From positions 288,386-352,385 of the forward strand of contig NZ_JAIWYX010000004.1 of the NCBI RefSeq assembly GCF_020251205.1: a stretch of DNA of 64,000 nt. The letters are read 5' to 3'. Position numbers and translations under genes: made by a program. This document shows, piece after piece, positions 34,480 to 43,505 of the stretch. This DNA comes from Arthrobacter sp. M4 (lineage in GTDB: Bacteria; Actinomycetota; Actinomycetes; Actinomycetales; Micrococcaceae). The notes beneath the pieces were generated by a model. The model saw only the letters and a program-made list of their open reading frames with translations, searched no databases and was not told where the DNA came from. How positions within the stretch are numbered: position 1 is the first letter of the stretch; the number at the start of each line of letters is the position of its first letter.

Positions 34480-35307
34480 ATGCTAACCACGACCCAAACG
34501 CCCAAGCGGCGCCTGATGCGCTTCGTGGCAATGATGGCCGGGCTCGCCCTCCTCACTGGGCTCTCCACGGGACCGGCAGCGGCGGCTCCGGCCACTGTAT
34601 ACGTCGGCTTGGGCGATTCCATCGCAGCAGGGACTGGTGGCGGGCCGTCCAGTCCGCCTTGCCACCAGACCCCGGCTGCCTATCCTTCCAGCCTCGGAGG
34701 CGTGAACGTGGCATGCTTCGGAGCGACCACCGGTTCAGTTGTCCAACTGGAGCTGCCGTTTGTTCCCTCCAACGCTGCGCTCGTCACAGTCACAGTGGGC
34801 AGCAACGACGTGGGTGCCGGAAATGTCGCCGCCACGTGCACCAAGGCACCCGGTTCCCCGGCCTGCCAGGCAGCTCTTTTCGACTCGGTGGCCATCCAAC
34901 TGCCAAAGCTTCCGGGTCGAATTGCTTCGATGGTGAAGGCGATCCGCCAGAAAGCGCCATCCGCGCAGATAGTTCTGACAGGTTATCCGCGACTATTTAC
35001 GTCCAACCCGCTCATGACCCCCGAGCAATTGGCTACCACGCAGAGTGTCAACCGGGCTACCGACCTGCTGAACGCGTCCATCGCACTTTCAGCGTTGTTG
35101 AGCAGGGCGCGGTACGTCAGCGTCACGGACCGCTTCATCAACCACGGAGTCGGATCCTCAGATCCCTGGATCGTCGGTCCGCCATCCCTGTGCATTCCGA
35201 CAGTCAACTGCCCCACTCAGCCTGAACAGTTATTCCACCCCACGGCTACAGGGCACATTCAGGGCTACTCGGCAGCCGTGGCTGCTTCCTTTGTTGGAGT
35301 AGGCTAA
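34480..35307 (+). CDS. Secreted SGNH/GDSL hydrolase
   Basis: 275 residues. AGGAGG lies 7 bases before the ATG. A Sec signal (KRRLMRFVAMMAGLALLTG, then AAAAP) precedes the block I motif VGLGDSIAAG with the nucleophile Ser, TVGSND (block III) and FHPTATGH with the Asp/His-type block V. Such enzymes are exported esterases or lipases acting on acyl esters. Four Cys (as in CHQTP, NVACF, ATCTK, PACQA, SLCIP, VNCPT) suggest disulfides, as in Streptomyces homologues. Confidence 0.85.
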   Translation: MLTTTQTPKRRLMRFVAMMAGLALLTGLSTGPAAAAPATVYVGLGDSIAAGTGGGPSSPPCHQTPAAYPSSLGGVNVACFGATTGSVVQLELPFVPSNAALVTVTVGSNDVGAGNVAATCTKAPGSPACQAALFDSVAIQLPKLPGRIASMVKAIRQKAPSAQIVLTGYPRLFTSNPLMTPEQLATTQSVNRATDLLNASIALSALLSRARYVSVTDRFINHGVGSSDPWIVGPPSLCIPTVNCPTQPEQLFHPTATGHIQGYSAAVAASFVGVG

Positions 35308-35324
35308 CCCGCGCTTCGCCAGGC

Positions 35325-35490
35325 GGAACTCCAGGCCGCAGGCGAACCCCAGGCTCGGGTGAGCCGCAGGCCGCAGGCGAACCCCAGGCCCGGGCGAACC
35401 CCAAGCCGCAGGGCGAAACTCCAACCCGCAGGCGAACCCCAGGCCCGGGCGAGCCCCAAGCCGCAGGCGAGCCCCAAGCCCGGGCGAGGC
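35325..35490. repeat. GC-rich imperfect tandem repeats
   Basis: Units around GCCGCAGGCGAACCCCAGG and CCCGGGCGA recur about six to eight times with small changes. They lie between the stops of the convergent SGNH hydrolase and PaaH genes. Both strands are open by composition only. Confidence 0.8.
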
Positions 35491-35524
35491 ATGCTCGCCA
35501 CGAAGCCCCAAACTGCGGACGGAC

Positions 35525-36388
35525 TCACTCCGACCAGTCGTAGAATCCTTTGCCCGTCTTCCGCCCCAACTCCCCTGCCGCCACCTTGTCCCGGAGGATC
35601 TGCGGGGGCGCGAACCGCTCCCCGAGGGTGGAATGCAGGTACTCGGCAATGCCTAGCCGAACGTCCAAGCCCACCATGTCTGTGGTTTTGAGCGGACCGG
35701 TGGGGTGTTTGTAACCCAGGACCATGGCGTTGTCGATATCCTCCGCGGAGGCGACACCCTCCTCCACCATGCGCATCGCTTCAAGGGCGATGGCCACCCC
35801 CAGCCGCGACGAGGCGAAACCGGGTGCGTCGTTGACCACCACGGCGGTCTTCCCGAGCGCCGTGGTCCAGGCCTTGGCCAGTTCCGCGAGTTCCGGGGCG
35901 GTCTCCTTGGCCACCACCACTTCGATGAGCGTTGAGGCCGGCACGGGGTTGAAGAAGTGCAGGCCCAGGAAGCTGCTCGGCCGGGAGAGCTCGTGGGCGA
36001 GCGCAGTGACGGACAGCGAGGAAGTATTCGATGCCAGGAACGAGTCCGCAGGAAGATGCTTCTCAACTTCCTTCAGCGCCGCGACTTTCAGACCGAAATC
36101 CTCCGGGACAGCCTCGACTACCAAGCCGCAATGCTTGAATGATTCGTAATCCGTCGATGTGCTGAAGCGGGACAGCGCTTGTTCCGCACTCTCCTCCAAG
36201 GCGCCCCGGGCCACGGATTTCCCGACGGCGTCTGACACGCGGGCGTGCGCACCTGCGGCAGCCTCGTGGTCGCGTTCGACGACGATCACGGTGGCACCCT
36301 TGATCAGGAACGCGTGCGCGATGCCAGCGCCCATGCGGCCGCCGCCCAGTACACCGATCACGTGCGGAAGTGGTTTGGCTACGGTCAT
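35525..36388 (-). CDS. paaH: 3-hydroxyacyl-CoA dehydrogenase PaaH type
   Basis: 287 residues, the size of 3-hydroxybutyryl-CoA dehydrogenases. NAD turn VLGGGRMGAGIAHAF, then SNTSSLSVTALAHEL and LGLHFFNPVP with the catalytic His, and a C-terminal domain ending KTGKGFYDW. In the phenylacetate route it oxidises 3-hydroxyadipyl-CoA. Its ATG overlaps the stop of the hydratase gene (ATGA), so thiolase, hydratase and dehydrogenase form one coupled operon. Confidence 0.88.
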   Translation of the reverse strand: MTVAKPLPHVIGVLGGGRMGAGIAHAFLIKGATVIVVERDHEAAAGAHARVSDAVGKSVARGALEESAEQALSRFSTSTDYESFKHCGLVVEAVPEDFGLKVAALKEVEKHLPADSFLASNTSSLSVTALAHELSRPSSFLGLHFFNPVPASTLIEVVVAKETAPELAELAKAWTTALGKTAVVVNDAPGFASSRLGVAIALEAMRMVEEGVASAEDIDNAMVLGYKHPTGPLKTTDMVGLDVRLGIAEYLHSTLGERFAPPQILRDKVAAGELGRKTGKGFYDWSE

Positions 36389-37197
36389 TGCTGGATCCTG
36401 TCTGCCTCTGGGGTGGGTTGTTCCGCGACCTTGGCAGCCTTGCGCTCTGCCTTCTTGTCCAGGAACTCCTGCATACGGTCAAACTTGGCTTGGGATTCGA
36501 AGAGGATGCCCTGCGCCAGGGTGTCCACCAGAGGGTGCGCTCCCGCCGGCGCATGGAAAACTGCTTTGGTGATGCGCACGGCCAAGGGATCCTGGCGGGC
36601 AATCCGGTCCGCGAGCTTATGGGCAGCATCCATCAGCTGGGGAGCCTCGTGGATCTCAGTGATCAGGTTGATGCGGAGCGCCTCCTCCGCGCGCAGCACG
36701 GCGCCGGCCAGCAGGATCTCCTTGGCCAGCGGCTCGCCCACCAATTCCTTCAAGCGCCAACTGGCCCCAGCCGCTGCAAGGATTCCCAGGCCCGTTTCCG
36801 GATTGCCAATGCGCACGCTCGGCGTCCCGATGCGGAAATCCGCCGCATAGGCCAGTTCCGCGCCACCGCCCAGACAGTAGCCGTCAATGGCTGCGATGAC
36901 GGGCATCGGAAGCTTGGCGATCCGGACGAAGATGGTGGAGTTGATACCCTGCAAGGCGTCGTCGCGAAGCCGTTCCCGGAGCTGTGCAATGTCCGCGCCC
37001 GAGGCGAAAACGCCGTCCCCTCCCGTGATGATCAGAATCTTCGGTTCGCGCTCCAACTCACCGCAAACACGGTGCAGTTCATCTACCATCTGCTGGTCGA
37101 TGGCGTTACGGACCTCGGGCCGGTTGAGCGTCACGGTGACGCGGTCGTCAGCCTCATCAATCAGGAGGGTGGAGAATTCTGCCGGGTTGAGCGTCAT
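36385..37197 (-). CDS. Enoyl-CoA hydratase, PaaF type
   Basis: 270 residues from the ATG at 37197 (MTLNPAEFSTLL), whose ATGA overlap with the thiolase stop fixes the start. Crotonase features: LNRPEVRNAIDQQM, the oxyanion loop GVFASGADIAQL and IDGYCLGGGAELAYAADFRI. Probably 2,3-dehydroadipyl-CoA hydratase because of its neighbours; crotonase specificity cannot be read directly. Confidence 0.85.
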   Translation of the reverse strand: MTLNPAEFSTLLIDEADDRVTVTLNRPEVRNAIDQQMVDELHRVCGELEREPKILIITGGDGVFASGADIAQLRERLRDDALQGINSTIFVRIAKLPMPVIAAIDGYCLGGGAELAYAADFRIGTPSVRIGNPETGLGILAAAGASWRLKELVGEPLAKEILLAGAVLRAEEALRINLITEIHEAPQLMDAAHKLADRIARQDPLAVRITKAVFHAPAGAHPLVDTLAQGILFESQAKFDRMQEFLDKKAERKAAKVAEQPTPEADRIQQ

Positions 37198-38423
37198 GAC
37201 ACACCTTCCACGAGGAGTGCTGAACCCTGGCCGACACCTATGCACATGGTCGCCAGTCCGATCTTGCGGCCCGGCGACGAGGCTAGCTCGCGTTCCATCC
37301 GGCCCAACAGGGTAATCGCAATCCGGGAGCCGCTGGAACCGAGCGGGTGGCCCAGGGCAATCGCGCCGCCGTCGTTGTTGACTATCTCCGGGTCCAATCC
37401 CAGGCGGCGGATGCTGGCAAGGGACTGCGTGGCGAATGCCTCGTTGAGCTCCACCGCGGACAAGTCGTCAACACTGAGGCCGGACCGGGCCAGGATCTTT
37501 TGCGTGGCGGGAACCGGGCCAATTCCCATGATTTCCGGCTCGCATCCGGCAGAACCGCCGTCGATAATGCGCGCGCGCGGCATCAGGCCGTACCTGGCCA
37601 CGGCAGCCTCCGACGCCACCACAATCGCCGAGGCTCCGTCATTGAGCGAGGACGAGTTGCCTGCAGTCACCACCGAACCGCCGGAAATGACGGGGCGCAA
37701 ACCTGACAGCACGTCCATGGATGTGCCGGGGCGAGGCCCCTCATCAGTATCCACGACCGTTTCACCCTTGCGCGTTTTGACCGTTACCGCGACGATCTCG
37801 TCCTTGAAGCGGCCCCCATCAATCGCCGCGATGGCGCGCTCGTGCGAGCGGACGGCAAAGGCATCCGCGTGCTCACGGGTAATTCCATCAACTCGGGCAA
37901 CTTCTTCCGCGGTTTCCGGCATGGAGAACGTCATTTTGCCACCGCGCGAAAGCTCACCCTTCTGGAAGAGGGGGTTGACGAAACGCCAGCCGATGGAGGT
38001 ATCGAAGATCTGGCCTGGCTTGGCAAACGCCGCAGTGGGCTTCTCCTGGACCCACGGAGCGCGGCTCATGGACTCCACGCCACCGGCAACCACGATGTCC
38101 GCGGCGCCCGCCTTGATCATCTGGCCAGCCATGATGATGGCGCTGAGGCCCGAGGCACAAAGGCGATTCACCGTGATTCCGGGAATGTGGAGCGGAAGTC
38201 CCGCAAGGAGGGTGGCCATTCGCGCGACGTTCCGGTTTTCCTCACCGGCACCGTTGGCGTTTCCCAGGATCACCTCATCGATGGTGTCAGGATCGACGCC
38301 GGCCCGAGCCACCGCCTCGGCCACCACCAAAGCAGCCAGGTCGTCCGGGCGAACACCCGAGAGGGCACCCCCGTAGCGTCCGACCGGGGTGCGGGCACCA
38401 CCAACAAGAAAAGCCTCCACCAT
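37194..38423 (-). CDS. Acetyl-CoA acetyltransferase / 3-oxoadipyl-CoA thiolase
   Basis: 409 residues. Nucleophile Cys in VNRLCASGLSA, His in GGAIALGHPLGSSGSR and the second Cys in ATMCIGVGQGSALL. First gene of the thiolase-hydratase-dehydrogenase operon. The promoter carries operator site C, shared with paaI and paaZ, so it probably cleaves 3-oxoadipyl-CoA to succinyl-CoA and acetyl-CoA (PaaJ/PcaF role). Confidence 0.9.
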   Translation of the reverse strand: MVEAFLVGGARTPVGRYGGALSGVRPDDLAALVVAEAVARAGVDPDTIDEVILGNANGAGEENRNVARMATLLAGLPLHIPGITVNRLCASGLSAIIMAGQMIKAGAADIVVAGGVESMSRAPWVQEKPTAAFAKPGQIFDTSIGWRFVNPLFQKGELSRGGKMTFSMPETAEEVARVDGITREHADAFAVRSHERAIAAIDGGRFKDEIVAVTVKTRKGETVVDTDEGPRPGTSMDVLSGLRPVISGGSVVTAGNSSSLNDGASAIVVASEAAVARYGLMPRARIIDGGSAGCEPEIMGIGPVPATQKILARSGLSVDDLSAVELNEAFATQSLASIRRLGLDPEIVNNDGGAIALGHPLGSSGSRIAITLLGRMERELASSPGRKIGLATMCIGVGQGSALLVEGVS

Positions 38424-38467
38424 GAGAACATCCTTTGCGCAGGGAGCATGGTCGCTAACTGAATAAT

Positions 38468-38489
38468 TTACCGACCGTTCGTTCTATAA
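38468..38489 (-). promoter_or_regulatory. TetR-type operator before the thiolase gene (site C)
   Basis: Plus strand begins TTACCGACCG and ends TTCGTTCTATAA. It matches sites A and B in length, TTAC start and CGTTC core. It is 45-66 bases before the thiolase ATG. Confidence 0.6.
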
Positions 38490-38541
38490 AGATTACACGG
38501 TGTGCTCCGAGGGTCAACAGATCCACCCTTCCGGCCTGGCC

Positions 38542-39204
38542 TCAAACCACCCTTAGTCCGACGTGTTTTGCCAGCAGGGGCGCAAGCAGTCCCAGTTGGT
38601 AGTCGTCAATGACCGCGCCGGCAAGATAGCCGATGCCATTGATACCCTCGAAGTCGCTGCCCCGCAGGTCCACGTCACTCAACTTGGCCGCCGTGACGTC
38701 CAAGGTGCCCACGATGCAGTTCTTCAACGCCACCCGCGAGGCGGTGCAGGCGCCGAGGTCCAGTTCATTGATGATGCAGCCGCTGAGCTGGACGTCCGTG
38801 AGGTTGGAGCCGCGCAGGTTGACGTAGTCCAGCTTGCCGCCTTCGATCGACACTGATTCCCATGTTCCGTCATAGAATTCGGCGGAGCCCCAGCGTGGAT
38901 TGCTGATTCGGACCTCACGCCATGTGCTGCGGGACGCCAGCAGGACCGGCGCAAACGGCTCAGTGAGGACACAGTCCCTGAAGGTGGCACCACGCAATTG
39001 GGCTTCATGGAGGTTGACGCCTTGGAGTTCGCACTCGATGAAATCAGCGCCCGCCAGGTCCTGGCCTTCCGCCGACGCCCGACTAAACCTCAGCCCGTCA
39101 TAGGATCCGCCACGCTCAAACTCCGGATCCGATTCCTCGCGCAACTCCCCAAGATGAACGCCTGGAAGGCGGGGCGCCGTGACCTTTGACTTCGCCTGGG
39201 CCAT
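38542..39204 (-). CDS. Pentapeptide-repeat protein
   Basis: 220 residues from the ATG that overlaps the SRPBCC stop (ATGA). Repeats of A/S-D/N-L/F-X-X type run through the chain: GADFIECELQGVNLHEAQLRG, then VNLRGSNLTDVQLSG and VDLRGSDFEGI (each quoted in part). They would form a right-handed quadrilateral helix. Roles of such proteins range from topoisomerase mimicry to unknown; nothing here decides. Confidence 0.8.
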   Translation of the reverse strand: MAQAKSKVTAPRLPGVHLGELREESDPEFERGGSYDGLRFSRASAEGQDLAGADFIECELQGVNLHEAQLRGATFRDCVLTEPFAPVLLASRSTWREVRISNPRWGSAEFYDGTWESVSIEGGKLDYVNLRGSNLTDVQLSGCIINELDLGACTASRVALKNCIVGTLDVTAAKLSDVDLRGSDFEGINGIGYLAGAVIDDYQLGLLAPLLAKHVGLRVV

Positions 39205-39662
39205 CACAGTGATTCCGCCTTCGCTGCGATCTCAGAAAGGTCCTTGGCCAGCGCCTTGCGGGTCATGCTCATGCCAAGTTTGCCGAACAGGGCCATGGTT
39301 AACCGGCTAAAGAAAGTTGGCCTGATGACCTCGGCGCCGAAGGTCAGCGTAAGGTCCGTGCCGCCGTCGCTCTCCAGCAGTGTGAAGCGGCTGGTGTAGT
39401 CTGCTCCGCCTTGGACGGCCTTGACCGTGGTGCTCCGCCGGGGTTCGACGTCTGCAACCCACATTTCCACGGTCTCGCTGCGGCCCATCATTGATCGAGT
39501 CTCCTTCCAGCGTGTGCCCTCACCATAGGGGCCTTCACTAAGCATCTGGATTGAGTCGATTCCGGAAAGCGTCCTCGCGGACCCCGGGATATCGGTAATA
39601 ACGGACCACACTTGCTCCGGAGTAGCGCGGATGTGCTGGGTAAGGCTGGTGCTGTGCTCCAT
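39204..39662 (-). CDS. SRPBCC (polyketide-cyclase-like) family protein
   Basis: 152 residues. HIRATPEQVWSVITDIPG at the start, then EGTRWKETRSMMGRSETVEMW and DLTLTFGAEV fit the START/Bet v1-like SRPBCC fold that binds hydrophobic ligands. Translationally coupled to the pentapeptide-repeat gene. Ligand unknown. Confidence 0.8.
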   Translation of the reverse strand: MEHSTSLTQHIRATPEQVWSVITDIPGSARTLSGIDSIQMLSEGPYGEGTRWKETRSMMGRSETVEMWVADVEPRRSTTVKAVQGGADYTSRFTLLESDGGTDLTLTFGAEVIRPTFFSRLTMALFGKLGMSMTRKALAKDLSEIAAKAESL

Positions 39663-39749
39663 AAGGTCGAGCCTAGCGCCGGGGTGCGACGCTTTCTAAG
39701 CCCCGCAGGCCCGTATGTGGGCGAGAGCCAGTATGTGGATAAAAAGCGA

Positions 39750-39796
39750 ATTGCTCCGCAGGTACCCGCATTTCAGACGGATACCTGCGGAGCAAT
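39750..39796 (-). terminator. Terminator of the permease gene
   Basis: Perfect 15-bp arms (39750-39764 and 39782-39796, ATTGCTCCGCAGGTA and complement). On the minus strand CGCTTTTTATCC follows. It starts 15 bases after the permease stop. Confidence 0.85.
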
Positions 39797-39810
39797 CAAA
39801 TGCTCAGGAG

Positions 39811-41292
39811 TTACGCGAACAACTCACTCTTCGGCTCGTTGTCCTTGACCTTGCGCCAGCCGAGCCACAGCAGCAAGGCGAAGAACGGGATGGATGCCAG
39901 AGTCCAGAGTCCGAGCATAAAGACCTCGCCCGTTGCCTTGTCTGTCATGGTGTCCATGCCGATCAGGACGGTGATGGCCGCCAGGGCAAGCAAGCCAACC
40001 CAACTGGTCCACGGCGATCCCGGCATCGGCAGGCTGGAAACCTTGCCCTTCTTGTGGCGCAGGGCAATCTGGCTGGCGAAAATGGACCCCCAACTGAAGA
40101 TCACGCCGATGGACGCGGTGTTCAGCGCCAGGTCGAAGGCGTGGGAACCGCCAAGCCAGATGTTGAGCAGGATGCCCACCAGGTAGAACGCTCCGATGGC
40201 CAGGATGGCGGCGTACGGGACGTGGCGGGAGGACATCTTGGTGAGCCACTGCGGAGCGTGGCCGTTGTTGGCCATGGTACGGAAGACACGGCCAATCGAG
40301 TAGAGACCGGAGTTGCAGGAAGACAGGGCTGCGGTGATGACGATCATGTTCATAACGTCACCCACCCAGCCGAGACCCATCTGGCCAAACACAGTGACGA
40401 ACGGCGAGGTACCGGCCTTGTACTGGTCCGAGGGCAGGAGCATGGCCAGCAGGAGCACGGAGCCGATGTAGAACACGCAGATGCGGAGCACAACAGCGCG
40501 GATGGACTTGGGAACTTCACGCGCGGGGTCCTGCATTTCGCCGGCGGTGATGCCCACCAGCTCGATGCCGTTGTACGCGAAGATCACGGCGTTGAGGACG
40601 AGGACCATCACCAGGGCGCCATGCGGGAACAGCCCGCCCTCGCTGGCAAAGAGGTTGCCCACGGAGGCGTGCCCGTTGCCCACCTGGGCGTTGGTGACCA
40701 CCATGAAGGTGCCAACGGCCAGGAAGATCACGATGGCACCGACCTTGAGCACGGAAGCCCAGAATTCAAACTCGCCGAAGGCCTTGACGCTCAGCAGGTT
40801 CACCGCAACCAGCAGCAAGAGAGCGGCGATAGCGGACGCCTCCACCGGTACGCCCGGGAAGAAGAATTGGAAGTACAGGCCGATCGCGATGAGCTCCGCG
40901 ATGCCGGTCATTCCCCAGTTGATGAAATACATCCAGCCGGAAAGGTACGCACCCTTTTTGCCGAACATTTCTCCGGTGTAGCTGACAAAGGAGCCGGAAG
41001 TCTGCCGGTACATGACGAGTTCACCGAGGGCCCTCATCAGCAGGTAAGCGATGACGCCGGCAATGGCGTAGGAGAAGATCAGGGCCGGACCCGTGGAGGC
41101 GAGGCGGCCGCCTGCTCCCATGAACAGTCCGACGCCAATGGCACCGCCCATCGCAATCATGGTGACATGGCGGCGGCCCAGGGATTTTTCGTAGCCCTCA
41201 ACGCTGAGGTTAGTGGAAGTGGCGGAAGTAGCGGGGCGCGTTTCCGGGGTGGCCGGGGCACGCCGAAGGTCTGTCGTGGTGTCTTGAGGCAC
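39811..41292 (-). CDS. Amino-acid permease (APC superfamily, AAT type)
   Basis: 493 residues from a GTG with AAGGAAAG six bases upstream; a longer frame upstream has no ribosome site. Twelve hydrophobic segments. RRHVTMIAMGGAIGVGLFMG and GSFVSYTGEMFG are typical of proton-coupled AAT permeases (asparagine, GABA, lysine, proline). The substrate is undetermined. It is followed by its own terminator. Confidence 0.88.
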   Translation of the reverse strand: MPQDTTTDLRRAPATPETRPATSATSTNLSVEGYEKSLGRRHVTMIAMGGAIGVGLFMGAGGRLASTGPALIFSYAIAGVIAYLLMRALGELVMYRQTSGSFVSYTGEMFGKKGAYLSGWMYFINWGMTGIAELIAIGLYFQFFFPGVPVEASAIAALLLLVAVNLLSVKAFGEFEFWASVLKVGAIVIFLAVGTFMVVTNAQVGNGHASVGNLFASEGGLFPHGALVMVLVLNAVIFAYNGIELVGITAGEMQDPAREVPKSIRAVVLRICVFYIGSVLLLAMLLPSDQYKAGTSPFVTVFGQMGLGWVGDVMNMIVITAALSSCNSGLYSIGRVFRTMANNGHAPQWLTKMSSRHVPYAAILAIGAFYLVGILLNIWLGGSHAFDLALNTASIGVIFSWGSIFASQIALRHKKGKVSSLPMPGSPWTSWVGLLALAAITVLIGMDTMTDKATGEVFMLGLWTLASIPFFALLLWLGWRKVKDNEPKSELFA

Positions 41293-41720
41293 AGCGCTTT
41301 CCTTATTTTGTTGGGAAGGTGCCGGCGCGTCAATGGCAGGACTGCACACACAATATTCGGGCTTTGTCCCTAACAGGGTGTGTTTATTTAAGCAATCTGC
41401 TGAATCATCGAAGCGGACATCCGGCAAGCCCATCTTACATTGTGAAACCGGGTGCAAGTGACGCACACAACACGCGGCGGTCCTTGACCCGCCCAGAACA
41501 AGCCGATCCAAGACGTTGGGCGGCCCAAAAAATATAGTCTTCGCGGCTTCGGACAGAGCACAACAGCAGGGCCCGACGGCGACAATCACCATCGGCGGGC
41601 AACTCGCCGACGGCGACAATCACCATCGGCGGGCAACCCACCGTCGTCGCGCGCTGGCCAAACGCGAGCCGATCAGGCTACGAGTCCACCAAGGGCGCCA
41701 AACGCACGTAGGCTGGGGTT
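41293..41720. other. 428-base intergenic region between divergent genes
   Basis: Holds the promoters of the permease (minus) and CPBP protease (plus). It contains a 30-bp direct repeat listed separately. No gene or RNA was recognised; long open frames here lack ribosome sites. Confidence 0.5.
41574..41637. repeat. 30-bp direct repeat, two copies
   Basis: CGACGGCGACAATCACCATC followed by GGCGGGCAAC occurs at 41574-41603 and 41608-41637 without change. Possibly a paired protein-binding site or a young duplication. Confidence 0.8.
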
Positions 41721-42467
41721 ATGCGGACCATACCGCCGCCCGGCAGGCTTTACGATTTCTCAGGCTTGGATACGGCCGCGGTCGTACTTTACGTGGGCAT
41801 TGTTGCCTTCTTCTCACTGGCCGGAACCTTGCTGGTCCCGCTCCTCAGGCCCTTCTTTGGCGACCCTGCCTCGGCGACTTTTGCGGTAAACCTGGCCTTC
41901 TACACCGCGGTTGGCGTTGTTGCGCTGACGGCTTCCCGGACAGTCGTGTCGCGGGACCTGCGCATCCTTGCCACACGGCCTTGGTTCACGCTCATGATGG
42001 TTCCGCTGTCCGTTGTTGCCATGCTGGTCCTGAGCGTTCTCTTTGTGACAATCACAGGCACCCCGCGGAGCTCCGAAAACCAACTGGCCGTGGAAAACCT
42101 GGTCCAGCAGATTCCCCCGTGGCTGGTGATCCCGCTGCTGGTTGTTGTGGGCCCCTTTGTGGAGGAGTACATCTTCCGCCACCTGCTCATCGGCAAGTTG
42201 AGCAAACGCGTCAACATCTGGATCTGCTGCGCCGCTTCCGTGTTCCTTTTCTCGTTTATCCACGTGGTTGGTCGGGAAGGCATCGAGCTGCCGGCGCTGG
42301 CGCCCTACTTAGGGATGGGCGTTGTGCTGGTGGCGGTGTACGTCTGGACGGGCAAGAACGTGATGTTCTCCTACTTTGTTCATGCTTCCAAGAACCTCCT
42401 GGCGGCCATCCTCATTTACGCGATCCCGCCGGACCTGATCAACCAGCTCCAGCAACTCTCCCCTTAG
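41721..42467 (+). CDS. CPBP-family intramembrane metalloprotease
   Basis: 248 residues, about seven to eight membrane segments. The CPBP (CAAX protease and bacteriocin-processing) motifs are present: VEEYIFRHLLIG with the two Glu, FSFIHVVG and SYFVHASKN. Substrate unknown; bacterial members process peptides or act on membrane proteins. Confidence 0.85.
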   Translation: MRTIPPPGRLYDFSGLDTAAVVLYVGIVAFFSLAGTLLVPLLRPFFGDPASATFAVNLAFYTAVGVVALTASRTVVSRDLRILATRPWFTLMMVPLSVVAMLVLSVLFVTITGTPRSSENQLAVENLVQQIPPWLVIPLLVVVGPFVEEYIFRHLLIGKLSKRVNIWICCAASVFLFSFIHVVGREGIELPALAPYLGMGVVLVAVYVWTGKNVMFSYFVHASKNLLAAILIYAIPPDLINQLQQLSP

Positions 42468-42541
42468 CCCCGAACCGGCCACCACCGGGCGGCGGGCGCA
42501 ACGAGTTCTACATCGCCTGAGCCGCTCACTAGACTCTGTCT

Positions 42542-43495
42542 GTGATCAACGACTTCCCTGCACAGGTCTCCGACGTCTTCGACCCCACCCGTTGGCGGGC
42601 CGTCTCCGGCTTCGATGACTTCCAGGACATGACCTACCACCGGCAGGTGGAGCGCGCGGCGGACGGGTCAGTCGTGCGGGACCTGCCCACGGTGCGGATC
42701 GCATTCAACCGTCCCGAGGTCCGTAACGCCTTCCGCCCGGGAACTGTGGACGAGCTGTACCGGGCGTTGGACCACGCGCGCATGACGCCCGACGTCGCCA
42801 CAGTGCTGCTCACGGGCAACGGCCCCTCCCCCAAGGACGGCGGCCACTCATTTTGCTCCGGCGGTGACCAGCGCATCCGCGGCCGCGAGGGCTACAAGTA
42901 CGCCACGGGCGAGACTGCCGAGACCATCGATCCCGCCCGTGCCGGCCGCCTCCATATCCTGGAAGTCCAGCGGCTCATGCGGACCATGCCTAAGGTGGTT
43001 ATCGCCGTCGTCAACGGCTGGGCGGCCGGCGGCGGTCACTCACTGCATGTGGTGGCGGACCTGACCATCGCGTCACGGCAGTACGGCAAGTTCAAGCAGA
43101 CCGATGCCACCGTGGGAAGTTTCGACGCCGGTTACGGCTCAGCGCTCCTGGCCCGGCAAATTGGCCAGAAGGCCGCCCGGGAGATCTTCTTCCTGGCCCG
43201 AGAGTATTCTGCCGAGGACATGGTGCGCATGGGTGCCGTGAATGAGGCCGTGGACCATGAGCGACTGGAAGAAGTAGCGCTCGAATACGCCGCGGACATT
43301 GCCCGGCAGTCCCCGCAGGCTATCCGCATGCTCAAATTCGCCTTCAACCTGGCCGACGACGGGCTGGCGGGACAGCAGGTTTTTGCCGGCGAAGCCACGC
43401 GACTTGCGTACATGACGGACGAAGCCGTGGAGGGCAAGGAAGCCTTCCTGGAAAAACGCGACCCCGATTGGTCCCGTTTCCCCTACTACTTCTAG
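42542..43495 (+). CDS. menB: 1,4-dihydroxy-2-naphthoyl-CoA synthase MenB
   Basis: 317 residues from GTG. N-terminal extension with VFDPTRWRAVSGF typical of actinobacterial MenB, then VRNAFRPGTVDELY, GGHSFCSGGDQR and WAAGGGHSLHVVADLTIA, and the MenB signature VGSFDAGYGSALLARQ. It closes the second ring in menaquinone synthesis. menE follows 10 bases later and menA after that. Confidence 0.95.
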   Translation: MINDFPAQVSDVFDPTRWRAVSGFDDFQDMTYHRQVERAADGSVVRDLPTVRIAFNRPEVRNAFRPGTVDELYRALDHARMTPDVATVLLTGNGPSPKDGGHSFCSGGDQRIRGREGYKYATGETAETIDPARAGRLHILEVQRLMRTMPKVVIAVVNGWAAGGGHSLHVVADLTIASRQYGKFKQTDATVGSFDAGYGSALLARQIGQKAAREIFFLAREYSAEDMVRMGAVNEAVDHERLEEVALEYAADIARQSPQAIRMLKFAFNLADDGLAGQQVFAGEATRLAYMTDEAVEGKEAFLEKRDPDWSRFPYYF

Positions 43496-43505
43496 GCTGG
43501 CCGTT

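Noticed and set aside
33978..34622. 214-codon minus-strand frame before the SGNH hydrolase
   Set aside because: Overlaps the signal-peptide region and strong ribosome site of the SGNH gene and has no recognisable domain.
39715..41373. 552-codon plus-strand frame opposite the permease gene
   Set aside because: Mirror frame of a GC-rich gene. Sequence is Gly/His/Gln/Asp-rich without domains, while the minus strand has clear permease motifs.
41437..41456. TTGTGAAACC as a Rex site
   Set aside because: Only the left half matches the Rex operator; no TCACAA follows at the right distance.
41516..42520. 334-codon plus frame overlapping the CPBP protease
   Set aside because: The CPBP frame has conserved membrane-protease motifs; this frame is Arg/Gly/Pro-rich noise.
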